A DNA stretch of 49,921 nt from Burkholderia sp. (GTDB taxonomy: Bacteria > Pseudomonadota > Gammaproteobacteria > Burkholderiales > Burkholderiaceae), in assembly GCA_030151225.1 (NCBI GenBank), contig JASLEG010000163.1, forward strand, positions 1 through 49,921. Direction: 5' to 3'. This document shows, piece by piece, positions 17,486-25,613 of this stretch. The position numbers were made by a program, and so were the translations under genes. The notes below the pieces were generated by a model. The model did no database searches, was not told the origin of the DNA, and worked only from the letters and a program-made list of their open reading frames with translations. Positions within the stretch are counted from its first letter, which is position 1; the number at the start of each line of letters is the position of its first letter.

Positions 17486-19666
17486 ATGGAATGCCCCGTG
17501 GTATCGCCGCTGTGCCGGATCACCGGAGATCGCCTCGTGCTTCGGGACGCCCATGGAACGCGAACGATCCAGGCACCGCACGACTTGCTCGACGCGATCG
17601 CGGCGGGCTTCGACGGGCTGACGGATACCGCAACCTGGATCGAAACGCACGGCCATCGATGGGACCCGGCGCGCCTGCAAGGCTTTCTCCGGATGCTGCT
17701 CGACCGCGAGTTCCTGATCCCCGTGTCGGCCATGAGCGACGCACTGTGGCGTCACGCGTCGAATCCGAGGCGCTACGGCGCGCCTCCCGATCGCGCACGG
17801 CTGCGCGACATCGAGCAGCGCGCCGCCGAGCGAGAATCGCAGCGCACTGCCGGACCGGCGCTGCAAGTGGTGCCCGTGCGCGACAGTTTCACGGCGCTGC
17901 TGGAGGCACGGCGAACCCGACGCGGGTTCGGTGGCGGCACGATCGCCGCCGAGACGATGGCAAGCCTGCTGTGGGCCGGCTACGGTCTTTCCGGCACGAC
18001 CGAAAATGCCTCGCCGGCGCCGGGCCGCACCGTTCCGTCGGCCGGCAATCTCCATCCACTTCGGCTGCACCTCGTCAATCTGCGGCCGGCGGGAGAAATT
18101 CCGGTCGGCATCTTCTGTATCGAGCCAGCCGGCGTGGACGCTCCAGTGCGGCTGGTCCGTGACCCAGCCGTGATGCCGCGCGCCATCGCGCGATGCTTCG
18201 GATCCCCCCTCCTGCTGCGGGGCGCGCAGGCCGCGATCGTGATCACCGGCCATTTCGCGTTGGGAACCGCGAAATATGGCCCGCGCGCCATGTCCTACGT
18301 TGCGCTCGAGGCGGGCCACGCGGCCCAGAACATCCTGCTGATGGCAACCAGCCTCGGCCTCGCGGCAACCGAGACGGGCGAATTCGAGGAGTCGGCCGTC
18401 GAGCATGCGCTCGCGCTGGCGCCCGGCAACACGCCGCTGACCATCATCGTGGTGGGCACGCCCGCGCAGGCAGCCGCATGGCCACCGCCCGCGTGGGAAC
18501 TGCAATGGCTCGATCACACGGGCCCCGCGCCGGCCACGGTTGCCGTCCCGCGTGTGTTCACGGCACGCGTGCGCTATGGCAACGACACCGAAGCCGCCTG
18601 GGGCAGCGACCGACATGCCGGCAGAGCGGCGCTCAAGGCTTACATGGAGGCGGAGGAGCGGCTGTGCACGGGGCACGCGCGCAAGCTGATTCTCGGCAAC
18701 CTCCGGGAGATGCGCGAGCGCTCGCACCCTCGCCTGATTGCGATGCTGGATGACGCACTGCCGACCGTCGGGGCACGCTCACCCGGCCACGACACGCGTT
18801 TCGGCTGGATCGAGGCGATCTGCCGATTCAGCGGAAAGGCCTTTCTGGTGCCGGCCGATTGCGTCTTCTTCCGGTCGTCGCTGCCAGTTGAAGCCGTCTG
18901 CAACGCGCTGCCACCCGCCACCAGTTCGGGCGTAGCCGCTCATCGCAGTCTCGAGCGCGCCACCGCTCGCGCATTGCTGGAATTGATCGAGCGCGACGCG
19001 TTCATGTTGTCGTGGCTGTGCCGACCCGACGTCCGCCTCGTCGCGACGCATACACTTCCGCCTCGCGCAAGAAAGTTGATCGACGATCTCGCCACGCGCG
19101 GCGTCGAGCTGATCGTGCGCGATCTCTCGACTCGCTTCGGCATCGTGATCCTGGTGTTCGCCCGAAGCGTGACCGGGCACTTCACGCGCGTCGTCACGGC
19201 GGCCGGGCTTTCGGCAGGCCAGGCGCTGGTGCGCGCCCTGCAGGAAATCGAGCCGATGGTGCGGGCAAGCCTCGAAGGATGGCGCCCCTCGACGGCCAGG
19301 ACGGCCGACGATCTTGCTCGACACGCGGCGCACTACCATGCCCGGACGACGTTCCGCGACGCGGATCATCTGGTCGAGGCAACCAGCGCTCCGGTCGACT
19401 ACAGCGACATCGGCAAGGCGTCGCCGCGGAGCGTGCCCGCTATCGGCGATGCGTTGCGGGCAGTCGACCTCGACCCGCTCGTCGTCGATCTCGGCCTCGG
19501 TAGCGGGCGGCCCTGCGTTGCACGTACCATCGTGCCGGGTCTGATTCCGCTCGCGTTCGGCGCCCACCTGCCATCGGCAGCGCTACTGGCGCAGCATCCC
19601 GTCGCGCGCCACCTCGCGGTACGCGATCTCGAATGGCTGGCACGCATCCCGCATCCGATGTGTTGA
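17486..19666 (+). CDS. RRE-like/SagB dehydrogenase/YcaO fusion (azoline-type RiPP enzyme)
   Basis: 726 residues from ATG 17486, with a weak GAGCTGG upstream; a longer upstream frame is antisense to the PRTase gene. Residues 1-90 look like a small winged-helix domain (DLLDAIAAGFDGL, then RLQGFLRMLLDREFLI), possibly the precursor-binding RRE. Residues about 130-345 are a SagB-type nitroreductase/FMN dehydrogenase (LEARRTRRGF, TVPSAGNLHPLRLHLVNL). Residues about 370-726 are YcaO, with ATP-binding motifs in AYMEAEERLC and LERATARALLELIERDAF and a terminal IPHPMC. YcaO activates backbone amides with ATP to cyclise Cys/Ser/Thr; SagB oxidises azolines to azoles. No separate ThiF-like partner is present. 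With C36, S37 and T38 in the nearby peptide, that peptide is the likely substrate. Confidence 0.88.
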   Translation: MECPVVSPLCRITGDRLVLRDAHGTRTIQAPHDLLDAIAAGFDGLTDTATWIETHGHRWDPARLQGFLRMLLDREFLIPVSAMSDALWRHASNPRRYGAPPDRARLRDIEQRAAERESQRTAGPALQVVPVRDSFTALLEARRTRRGFGGGTIAAETMASLLWAGYGLSGTTENASPAPGRTVPSAGNLHPLRLHLVNLRPAGEIPVGIFCIEPAGVDAPVRLVRDPAVMPRAIARCFGSPLLLRGAQAAIVITGHFALGTAKYGPRAMSYVALEAGHAAQNILLMATSLGLAATETGEFEESAVEHALALAPGNTPLTIIVVGTPAQAAAWPPPAWELQWLDHTGPAPATVAVPRVFTARVRYGNDTEAAWGSDRHAGRAALKAYMEAEERLCTGHARKLILGNLREMRERSHPRLIAMLDDALPTVGARSPGHDTRFGWIEAICRFSGKAFLVPADCVFFRSSLPVEAVCNALPPATSSGVAAHRSLERATARALLELIERDAFMLSWLCRPDVRLVATHTLPPRARKLIDDLATRGVELIVRDLSTRFGIVILVFARSVTGHFTRVVTAAGLSAGQALVRALQEIEPMVRASLEGWRPSTARTADDLARHAAHYHARTTFRDADHLVEATSAPVDYSDIGKASPRSVPAIGDALRAVDLDPLVVDLGLGSGRPCVARTIVPGLIPLAFGAHLPSAALLAQHPVARHLAVRDLEWLARIPHPMC

Positions 19667-19721
19667 TGCCCCGGCCCCGTCATCCCATGCAACCCTCACC
19701 TCTCGAACACCGGAACCTCAT

Positions 19722-20105
19722 GTGAACGACATCAGCCGCTACCTTCCGTTGATCGAGCAGTTGAGCCTTCAGACCTTGTCGGGAGCCACCGCAGCGCCGC
19801 GCACGCGCCGCGCGGCACCGGCAGCCGGCCAGCGCGCAACGCCTGCCGACATTCCCGGCGCCCATACGCATCTGATCGCCAGGCTCGGTGCGTTGCAGCC
19901 CGAGGATCCGCAACGCGAACGCCGCGCATTCGCGGCATACATGGCGTTCGTCCTGCACGAGCGGCTTGGCGATGCGGTCGCCAACGACCCGGATTTCGAC
20001 ACACTGGTCGAAAACGTGGTCGCGCATTTCGAGGCGGACGAGCAGCTCAGGACCGTCATGGCGATCACCGCCGGCCTGCTGCTCGAGCGCGTCGACGGCG
20101 CCTGA
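19722..20105 (+). CDS. Unknown protein co-directional with sagB-ycaO
   Basis: 127 residues, GTG start at 19722 (the overlapping ATG at 19720 is followed at once by a stop). It begins 55 bp after the SagB-YcaO stop with no terminator between, so the two are probably co-transcribed. The N-terminal half has a low-complexity Ala/Arg/Pro linker; the C-terminal half is helical (RRAFAAYMAFVLHERL, DFDTLVENVVAHFEAD). No signal peptide or membrane segment. I do not recognise the family. By position it could be a carrier, immunity or leader-binding accessory of the RiPP pathway. It ends 27 bp from the convergent TPR gene. Confidence 0.65.
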   Translation: MNDISRYLPLIEQLSLQTLSGATAAPRTRRAAPAAGQRATPADIPGAHTHLIARLGALQPEDPQRERRAFAAYMAFVLHERLGDAVANDPDFDTLVENVVAHFEADEQLRTVMAITAGLLLERVDGA

Positions 20106-20132
20106 GCCAGCCACGCCAGCCGACAGCCCTCA

Positions 20133-21251
20133 TCAGTGCAGCGCGGTGGATGCCGGCGGCAGGCCCGGCGTGGCACGCGGCGCGGACAGCATCACCCGCC
20201 GGGCGAAGCGCTGCAGAGATTCGCGATCCTTGATCTCACCCGACAGAATGCCCTGCGCGAATTGCGCCGACACACTGCGACGGTCGAGACGCACGGCCAC
20301 CGCAAGGCTCGCCTCGGCCTGCGCGCGCGCGCCGAGCAAGGCATCGACCACCGCCAGCGCGCCGTGCGACTCCGAGAAATTGTGGTCGAGCGCCAGCGCC
20401 GTGTCGAAACACGTGCGCGCCTGCGCCAGCTTGCCCTCCAGCGTGCGGCACCAGCCCAGTGCGTGCCAGGTACCGATGTGTTTCGGCAAGGTTTCCAGTG
20501 CCTTTTCGAAATGCGCCTCGGCAATTGCCGGATGGCCGGCGCCGAGCTCGACGATGCCGAGAGCGGACCAGGCCCGGCCCGCGTTGCCGCGCCTCGCGAT
20601 CGCCCGTTCGAGATATTGCCTCGCGTCGTCGTCCCGGCCACTCTGCAGCGCCAGCGTCCCGGCGCTTACCAGCGCCTCGAGCTGAGTCGGGTCCAGCGCC
20701 AGCGCGGCAACCGACCAGCGTCGCGCCCGCTCGGCATCGACCATGTCGAGTGCCACCAGCGAGGCCGCACCGAGCGCGTCGGGATCGCCGTCGATCGACG
20801 CGGCATGACGCTCGAGCAGGCTCGCCGCCGTGTCGAACCGTCCGAGCAGGTGCGCCGCACGCAGCGCGAGGCCGAGCGCGCCGGGCGTCGGTGCCGACAG
20901 CGCGAGCGCCGCCTGCGCGCCGTCGAGGGCAGCTGGCAGATCGTGCGCCTCGAAATCGGCCAGCGCGATCATGTGTGTCAGCACCGGATTCGAGGCATCC
21001 CCTTCCTGCAGCGTCAGGAACACCTCGCGCGCCTCGGCGGGATGCCCTTCCAGCAGCGCGAGCACACCCTGACGATAGCGCAACATCGGCACCGGCCCAT
21101 GCACGCTCAGCGCCTCGCGCAACAATGCGGCAGCAGCCTCGACGTCGCGCAGCTCGATCGCGCAATCGAGCGCATCGGCGGCCAGGCTCAGGTTGGTCGA
21201 ATCCGAAAGCAGGTACTGCCTCAGACGGGACAGCCGATTGGCATCGTTCAT
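20133..21251 (-). CDS. TPR-repeat protein, last gene of the flagellar operon
   Basis: 372 residues from ATG 21251; an upstream GTG at 21296 would overlap fliA by 11 bp and is less likely. It is a soluble helical protein with about nine TPR-like units, including ALVSAGTLALQSGRDDDARQ, AWSALGIVELGAGHPAIAEA and WHALGWCRTLEGKLAQARTC. It lies 34 bp after the FliA-type gene, at the 3' end of the operon. TPR proteins often act as secretion chaperones or assembly scaffolds. A role as chaperone for substrates of this export machine is inference. No enzymatic domain is visible. Confidence 0.75.
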   Translation of the reverse strand: MNDANRLSRLRQYLLSDSTNLSLAADALDCAIELRDVEAAAALLREALSVHGPVPMLRYRQGVLALLEGHPAEAREVFLTLQEGDASNPVLTHMIALADFEAHDLPAALDGAQAALALSAPTPGALGLALRAAHLLGRFDTAASLLERHAASIDGDPDALGAASLVALDMVDAERARRWSVAALALDPTQLEALVSAGTLALQSGRDDDARQYLERAIARRGNAGRAWSALGIVELGAGHPAIAEAHFEKALETLPKHIGTWHALGWCRTLEGKLAQARTCFDTALALDHNFSESHGALAVVDALLGARAQAEASLAVAVRLDRRSVSAQFAQGILSGEIKDRESLQRFARRVMLSAPRATPGLPPASTALH

Positions 21252-21285
21252 GACGACAGGTCCATTGAAAATGACAGGAATGCGC

Positions 21286-22056
21286 TCACCACGCACGGTG
21301 AGCCACCCGGACGGCCTGCATGCGCTCTTGCAGCCGCTGCAGGGCTCGCTTGTGAATCTGGGAAATCCGACCCTTGCTCAACGACAGCAGGGTGGCGATT
21401 TCCTCGAACTGCACGCCCTGGAAATAATGGTAGGCAACCACGCGCCGCTCGCTCTCCGGCAGCTGGCCAACCAGCTCGCGCAGCCGGTCGCGCAACTGCT
21501 GAAGCTCCGTGCGCTGGAAGTAGCTCACTTCCACCGGCCGATCGGGCGCTTCCACCATGCCCGAGCCGTCGAGCAGGATGCCGAGCGCCACGCCGAAGCC
21601 GAGATCGCCGACCCGTCTCAGAAACGCGATCTCGTCGCGCGTCGACGCATCAAATCCGTCGAGCAGCGATTCCGCCCGCTCGCGCTGCTGCCGGTTGCGG
21701 CGTTCCGCTGCGATCTGCTGCTGCTTCTCGGTCACGCGCTCGAGCCCGTTCAGGATCGCGCCGAGAATACGGGTGGTGGCATAGGTCTTGAACGTCGCGC
21801 CACGGTCCGCGGCAAACCGGTCGATCGATTCGAGCAGGCCGACCATCGCGTATTGCAGATAGTCGTCGAACGGCACCTCGTCGTTGAACCGGCGGCCATA
21901 GGTACGCGCAGCAAGCGCGCGTGCATACGGCGCGTGGCGCAGTATCAGCGCCTCTCGGGCCGAATCGCTGCCGGCGCGAAACGCGGCCCAGAGTTCGCCT
22001 TCCGAGCCCTCGTTCCTGTCCTCGGCTTCGACTTGCGCGGTCGACATGATGGGCAT
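21286..22056 (-). CDS. fliA: FliA-family (sigma-28-like) RNA polymerase sigma factor
   Basis: 256 residues from ATG 22056; an in-frame TTG at 22080 overlaps fliP and ATG 22047 is another option. Region 2 is seen in DDYLQYAMVGLLESIDRF and TYATTRILGAILNGLERV. Region 4 has a helix-turn-helix in LPESERRVVAYHYFQGVQFEEIATLLSLSKGRISQIHKR (split across the domain). FliA normally drives late flagellar genes such as flagellin and stators. Here it sits near the end of the operon, with no FlgM anti-sigma gene and no late genes in the window, so its targets must lie elsewhere or differ from the usual set. It is slightly longer than typical FliA (about 240 residues). Confidence 0.85.
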   Translation of the reverse strand: MPIMSTAQVEAEDRNEGSEGELWAAFRAGSDSAREALILRHAPYARALAARTYGRRFNDEVPFDDYLQYAMVGLLESIDRFAADRGATFKTYATTRILGAILNGLERVTEKQQQIAAERRNRQQRERAESLLDGFDASTRDEIAFLRRVGDLGFGVALGILLDGSGMVEAPDRPVEVSYFQRTELQQLRDRLRELVGQLPESERRVVAYHYFQGVQFEEIATLLSLSKGRISQIHKRALQRLQERMQAVRVAHRAW

Positions 22057-22060
22057 CGCG

Positions 22061-22852
22061 TCAGTGGAACGAACCGACAATCGCCCGGATCACGAGGCTC
22101 CAGCCGTCGATCAGCACGAACATGAGAATCTTGATCGGCAAGGCGATGCTGGCGGGCGGCACCATCATCATGCCGAGCGACATCAGGATGCTCGATACCA
22201 CCAGATCGATCAACACGAACGGCAGGAAGATCACGAAGCCGATCTGGAACGCCGCCCTGAGTTCCGACAGCATGAAGGCCGGCACGAGCTGGATATTGCT
22301 GACGTCGTCGGGCTGCTCCGGCGGCCTGGCCTTCGCCAGCTCCACCATCAAGGCCAGATCCTGCTCGCGGGTCTGCCGGATCATGAAGTCGTGCAACGGC
22401 TTCATGCCTCGCGTCATCGCGTCCGAGATCGACATCTTGCCCGCCATGAACGGCTGGGCGGCATCCACGTTGATCCGCTCGAATACCGGCGCCATCGTGA
22501 ACAGCGTCAGGAACAGCGAGATGCCGATGATCACCATGTTGGGCGGTGTCTCCTGCAACCCGATCGCCTGGCGCAGGATCGACATGACGGTCACGATCCG
22601 CAGGAACGAGGTCACGCAGATCAGGATCGCCGGCAACACGCTGAGCAGGCTCAGGCCGATCAGGATGCGCAGCGCGACGGCCGTTCCACCGTGCGTGTCG
22701 CTCGCCCCACCGAGCAGCCCCAGCGCAGTGCCGACACCGTCTGTCGCTTCCGGATGCGCCGATGCCGCGCACGCCGTGGCCGCGCCGACGGCCAGATAGA
22801 TCGCGACGCACCACCCCAGCACGCCCGCGCATTTCTTCATGTTCTCGAACAT
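22061..22852 (-). CDS. fliP: Flagellar export gate protein FliP
   Basis: 263 residues. N-terminal signal sequence (residues about 5-30, ..VGAATACAASA), as in most FliP. Four membrane segments follow with the conserved stretches LTSFLRIV-like CVTSFLRIVTVMSILRQAIG, PPNMVIIGISLFLTLF, MKPLHDFMIRQ and ILMSLGMMMVPP. FliP forms the core of the export gate with FliQ and FliR. All expected regions are intact, so a functional gate is likely. It lies between fliO (6 bp gap) and fliA. Confidence 0.95.
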   Translation of the reverse strand: MFENMKKCAGVLGWCVAIYLAVGAATACAASAHPEATDGVGTALGLLGGASDTHGGTAVALRILIGLSLLSVLPAILICVTSFLRIVTVMSILRQAIGLQETPPNMVIIGISLFLTLFTMAPVFERINVDAAQPFMAGKMSISDAMTRGMKPLHDFMIRQTREQDLALMVELAKARPPEQPDDVSNIQLVPAFMLSELRAAFQIGFVIFLPFVLIDLVVSSILMSLGMMMVPPASIALPIKILMFVLIDGWSLVIRAIVGSFH

Positions 22853-22858
22853 CGCTTT

Positions 22859-23272
22859 TCAACCGTCGGCACGCTCTGACAGCGGCTCATCCGTTATTTT
22901 TTCGATTCCCGCCGCCGATTCCGCCAGCAGGATCCTGCGCTGACCGAATTCGACGACGTGCAAGGTCCCGCGCCGGCTGATCGATCGTGACTCGACGAGC
23001 CGGATGCTGCGCTCCCGGGTGATCCCGGAGAATGCGCCGCCCAATCCTCCGATTCCGAGCCGACGCAACAGGAAGATCGCGACCAGCAGCACCAGCAGCA
23101 CAGCCACCACCACGAACCAGCCCGGCCCCGGCATCGCAGCGCTCGTGTCGCGATCGAGCGGCAGGGCCGAGGACAGGTGCAGCGGCGTCGTGGCAGCGGG
23201 GGCTTCGATCCCGACCGTGGTCGAGGCCGCGGCGGCGGCGGCGGCGCGGTCCGGAGCGTCGTGCGTGGTCAC
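22859..23272 (-). CDS. fliO: Flagellar assembly protein FliO
   Basis: 137 residues, GTG start at 23272, 3 bp after fliN. An Ala-rich N-terminus is followed by one membrane segment (GWFVVVAVLLVLLVAIFLL) and a cytosolic part with the FliO signature RSISRRGTLHVVEFGQRRILL. FliO helps assemble the FliP ring. Identification rests on topology, this motif and the fliN-fliO-fliP order. Confidence 0.85.
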   Translation of the reverse strand: MTTHDAPDRAAAAAAASTTVGIEAPAATTPLHLSSALPLDRDTSAAMPGPGWFVVVAVLLVLLVAIFLLRRLGIGGLGGAFSGITRERSIRLVESRSISRRGTLHVVEFGQRRILLAESAAGIEKITDEPLSERADG

Positions 23273-23275
23273 GAC

Positions 23276-23602
23276 TCAGCCCGCGAAGGTCGGAACTTCG
23301 GTGATCTGCACACCGAAGCAGTCGTCGATGGCGACGAGGCAGCCTCGGGCCACCACGGCATCGCCCACCAGCAGATCGACCGGTTCGTCGATCAGCCGTG
23401 CAAGCTGGAAGGTCTGCCCGACCTTGGCGTCCATCAGTTCGCCGATGCTCAGTTCGAGCGTATCGACGCGCACCGTCAGTTGCGTCTTGACGTGGCGAAA
23501 CACTTCGGCCGAGGTCGCGATACGCACACCTTGCGACGAGGTATCGGCGAGGCCGGGCAATTCGATGCCCTGAACCAGGGAGGTTTCAACGGGAATGTTC
23601 AT
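23276..23602 (-). CDS. fliN: Flagellar C-ring protein FliN
   Basis: 108 residues made mostly of one SpoA domain: TQLTVRVDTLELSIGELMD..GQTFQLARLIDEPVDLLVGD..VARGCLV is the typical FliN pattern. FliN forms the lower C-ring and docks the FliH-FliI ATPase. It lies 15 bp after fliM. Length is within the normal range for FliN. Confidence 0.9.
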   Translation of the reverse strand: MNIPVETSLVQGIELPGLADTSSQGVRIATSAEVFRHVKTQLTVRVDTLELSIGELMDAKVGQTFQLARLIDEPVDLLVGDAVVARGCLVAIDDCFGVQITEVPTFAG

Positions 23603-23617
23603 CTGTCGACTCGTTCT

Positions 23618-24418
23618 TCAGTGATTCAGCCGAATGCATCGATGCGTGGCCGCACCGCCGAGCGACACGCTGCTGATTGGCGTGCCGACTGCGTTCTTCA
23701 ACTGCAAGGGCTCGTCGAGCCGATGCGTTGTCTTGAGGACGTCGCCGGGACTCAATCCGGCCAATTGCTCGAGCGTGATCTCTACGGGCCGCAGGCTCAC
23801 CGACGCGGGCACCGCCACGTCGCTCAGGGCCTTCGCGAGCGGAACCGGCCGAACACCGCCGGCGTGCTGCGTCAACTGCGATGCCGCAGTGCGACGAGCA
23901 GCAGGCGAGAGGCGCTCGACCGCCTCGCCATGCACCACCACGCGAACATGCGACGCGGCGCAGCGGATATCGCAAGCCACCGCGCCCGTCCACGGCCGCG
24001 TAGCCAGCACCACCGACTCCGCAGGCGTGGGCGTTTCGATCACGCGCCCCAGTTCCAGTGCGTCGCAGAGGCCGTCGAGCAGCGCGCGAGAAGCGTGTTG
24101 CATCGCCTGATCGATGATGCAATCTGCGTGCGGCGCGCGCACGAACCCATCGTCCACGCCGAGCCAATCGGCGCAGATCGAGAGCAGCGGATGCCGCACA
24201 GTCATGAACCAGGCACGCGGCAGGTGATCGCCGTCCACTCCGAGCGCGAACCATTCGCCCTGCTGCACCAGCGGATCGACCGCCACGGCCACCCGGGGAT
24301 GCGCGTCCGACGAGCGGGTGGACCACCCGCCGCTCCAGCGCTCGGCGGCGTCGCTCAGCCGCTCGATCACGACGCGTGCCTGGGCGCGCGTCGCCCAGTT
24401 CAGACGACTGAGGTTCAC
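23618..24418 (-). CDS. fliM: Short FliM-like C-ring protein
   Basis: 266 residues from GTG 24418, which overlaps the flgE stop as GTGA. The C-terminal part (about 190-262) is a SpoA domain (VSLRPVEITLEQLAGLSPGDVLKT). The middle is only weakly FliM-like. FliM is usually about 330 residues and starts with an EIDALL-type CheY-binding helix; here the N-terminus is NLSRLNWATRAQARVVIERL and the helix is missing. Position between flgE and fliN supports fliM. The protein recalls injectisome SctQ or other reduced FliM types, suggesting a ring without chemotactic switching. Family is certain only for the SpoA domain. Confidence 0.75.
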   Translation of the reverse strand: MNLSRLNWATRAQARVVIERLSDAAERWSGGWSTRSSDAHPRVAVAVDPLVQQGEWFALGVDGDHLPRAWFMTVRHPLLSICADWLGVDDGFVRAPHADCIIDQAMQHASRALLDGLCDALELGRVIETPTPAESVVLATRPWTGAVACDIRCAASHVRVVVHGEAVERLSPAARRTAASQLTQHAGGVRPVPLAKALSDVAVPASVSLRPVEITLEQLAGLSPGDVLKTTHRLDEPLQLKNAVGTPISSVSLGGAATHRCIRLNH

Positions 24419-25599
24419 CCCTGACCTCCACCCATGCCGAACAGCTTCTCGATCATGTCGTTCGTCGTCGAAATCAGCTCGGACGACGCCTGGTAGCCGC
24501 GTTCGACGATCACGAGTTCGCTGAATGCTTGAGACAGGTCGACGTTCGAATTCTCGAGCTCGTTCGCTGCGATCGAGCCGAAGCCGCCCTGATTGGCGCG
24601 CCCGATCGTCCACGTGGCGCCCGGCGCCGCATCGAACTCGTTGCTCCCCACCTCGACGACCTGTGCCGGCGATGCGTAGGTGGCCAGTGCAAGCTGCGGG
24701 CCGTCGATCGTCTGGCCGTTCGAGTAGGTCAGCGTCATCGTGCCGGTCTGATCGAACGTTTCGCTCTGCAGCGTGCCCGAGCCATAACCGTTTTGCGAAG
24801 CCATCGCCAGCGTCGAGGTGGTGCCCGCCGAAAACGACGTGACGTTGCTGCTGAAGTCGAGCGTGACCTGTTGCGAACTGGCGCCGGCCGGCGCGTAGTT
24901 CAGGGTGATGGAGGCGTTCGCTGGGTCGGGTGCACCGCTGACGAACTTGATGGTGCCGGTGCCGACCGTCGTCGAACCTTCTGTGACCGTGGCCGTCCAG
25001 GTGCCGGCGGTCGCCGTCGTGGTGGACAGCGCCACCTGCAGCGTATGCTCGGTGCCGTTGCTGTCGTACACGTCGACCGAGCCGATCGTGTCGCTGGTGG
25101 CGCTGCTGGACAGGTTGCCCGAGAACGTCACGTCGGTCGTGGCCTTCGGTGCGCTGGTCTGGAGCGAGGCAATCGAGATCGGTGAAAGCGATCCATTCGC
25201 CGAAATCCCCATGACCTTGCTCTTGCCGTCCGAGGCGAGCAGATTGCCCTGGCTGTCGAGCTGGAAATCGCCGTCGCGCGTGTAATGCGTCTCGCCGTCG
25301 GCACCCTGCACGACGAACATGCCACTGCCGTTGACTGCGACGGCGAGGTCGTTGGTCGACTGGCTGGTTTGCCCCGCCGACAGGTCCAGACGCACCGCGA
25401 GCGACGACAGCCCGGCCTCGCCGGCGCCGCCGGAATCGATGCCCGACGAATCCCGCTGCGCGTTCAAGGCATCCTCGAACACCGCATTCGAGCCCTTGAA
25501 GCCCGGTGTATTCATGTTGGAGACATCGCTGCTGAGTGTCTGCAATGCGTCCGAAAAACCCTTCAGGCCGGACATCGCGATATCGATCGAATTGAGCAT
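24415..25599 (-). CDS. flgE: Flagellar hook protein FlgE
   Basis: 394 residues with AGGAGG five bases before the ATG. The N-terminus has the rod/hook signature MLNSIDIAMSGLKGFSDALQ and NTPGFKGSNAVFEDAL; the C-terminus has LENSNVDLSQAFSELVIVERGYQAS. The Ser/Thr/Gly-rich middle is the surface D1/D2 part. FlgE polymerises into the hook after export. It follows flgD by 14 bp. The hook gene is complete although no filament gene is in the window. Confidence 0.93.
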   Translation of the reverse strand: MLNSIDIAMSGLKGFSDALQTLSSDVSNMNTPGFKGSNAVFEDALNAQRDSSGIDSGGAGEAGLSSLAVRLDLSAGQTSQSTNDLAVAVNGSGMFVVQGADGETHYTRDGDFQLDSQGNLLASDGKSKVMGISANGSLSPISIASLQTSAPKATTDVTFSGNLSSSATSDTIGSVDVYDSNGTEHTLQVALSTTTATAGTWTATVTEGSTTVGTGTIKFVSGAPDPANASITLNYAPAGASSQQVTLDFSSNVTSFSAGTTSTLAMASQNGYGSGTLQSETFDQTGTMTLTYSNGQTIDGPQLALATYASPAQVVEVGSNEFDAAPGATWTIGRANQGGFGSIAANELENSNVDLSQAFSELVIVERGYQASSELISTTNDMIEKLFGMGGGQG

Positions 25600-25613
25600 G
25601 GTTCCTCCTGCGC

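Noticed and set aside
15676..18162. 828-codon plus-strand frame across the PRTase gene
   Set aside because: It is antisense to the PRTase-propeller gene, with no domain features and Arg/His-rich composition.
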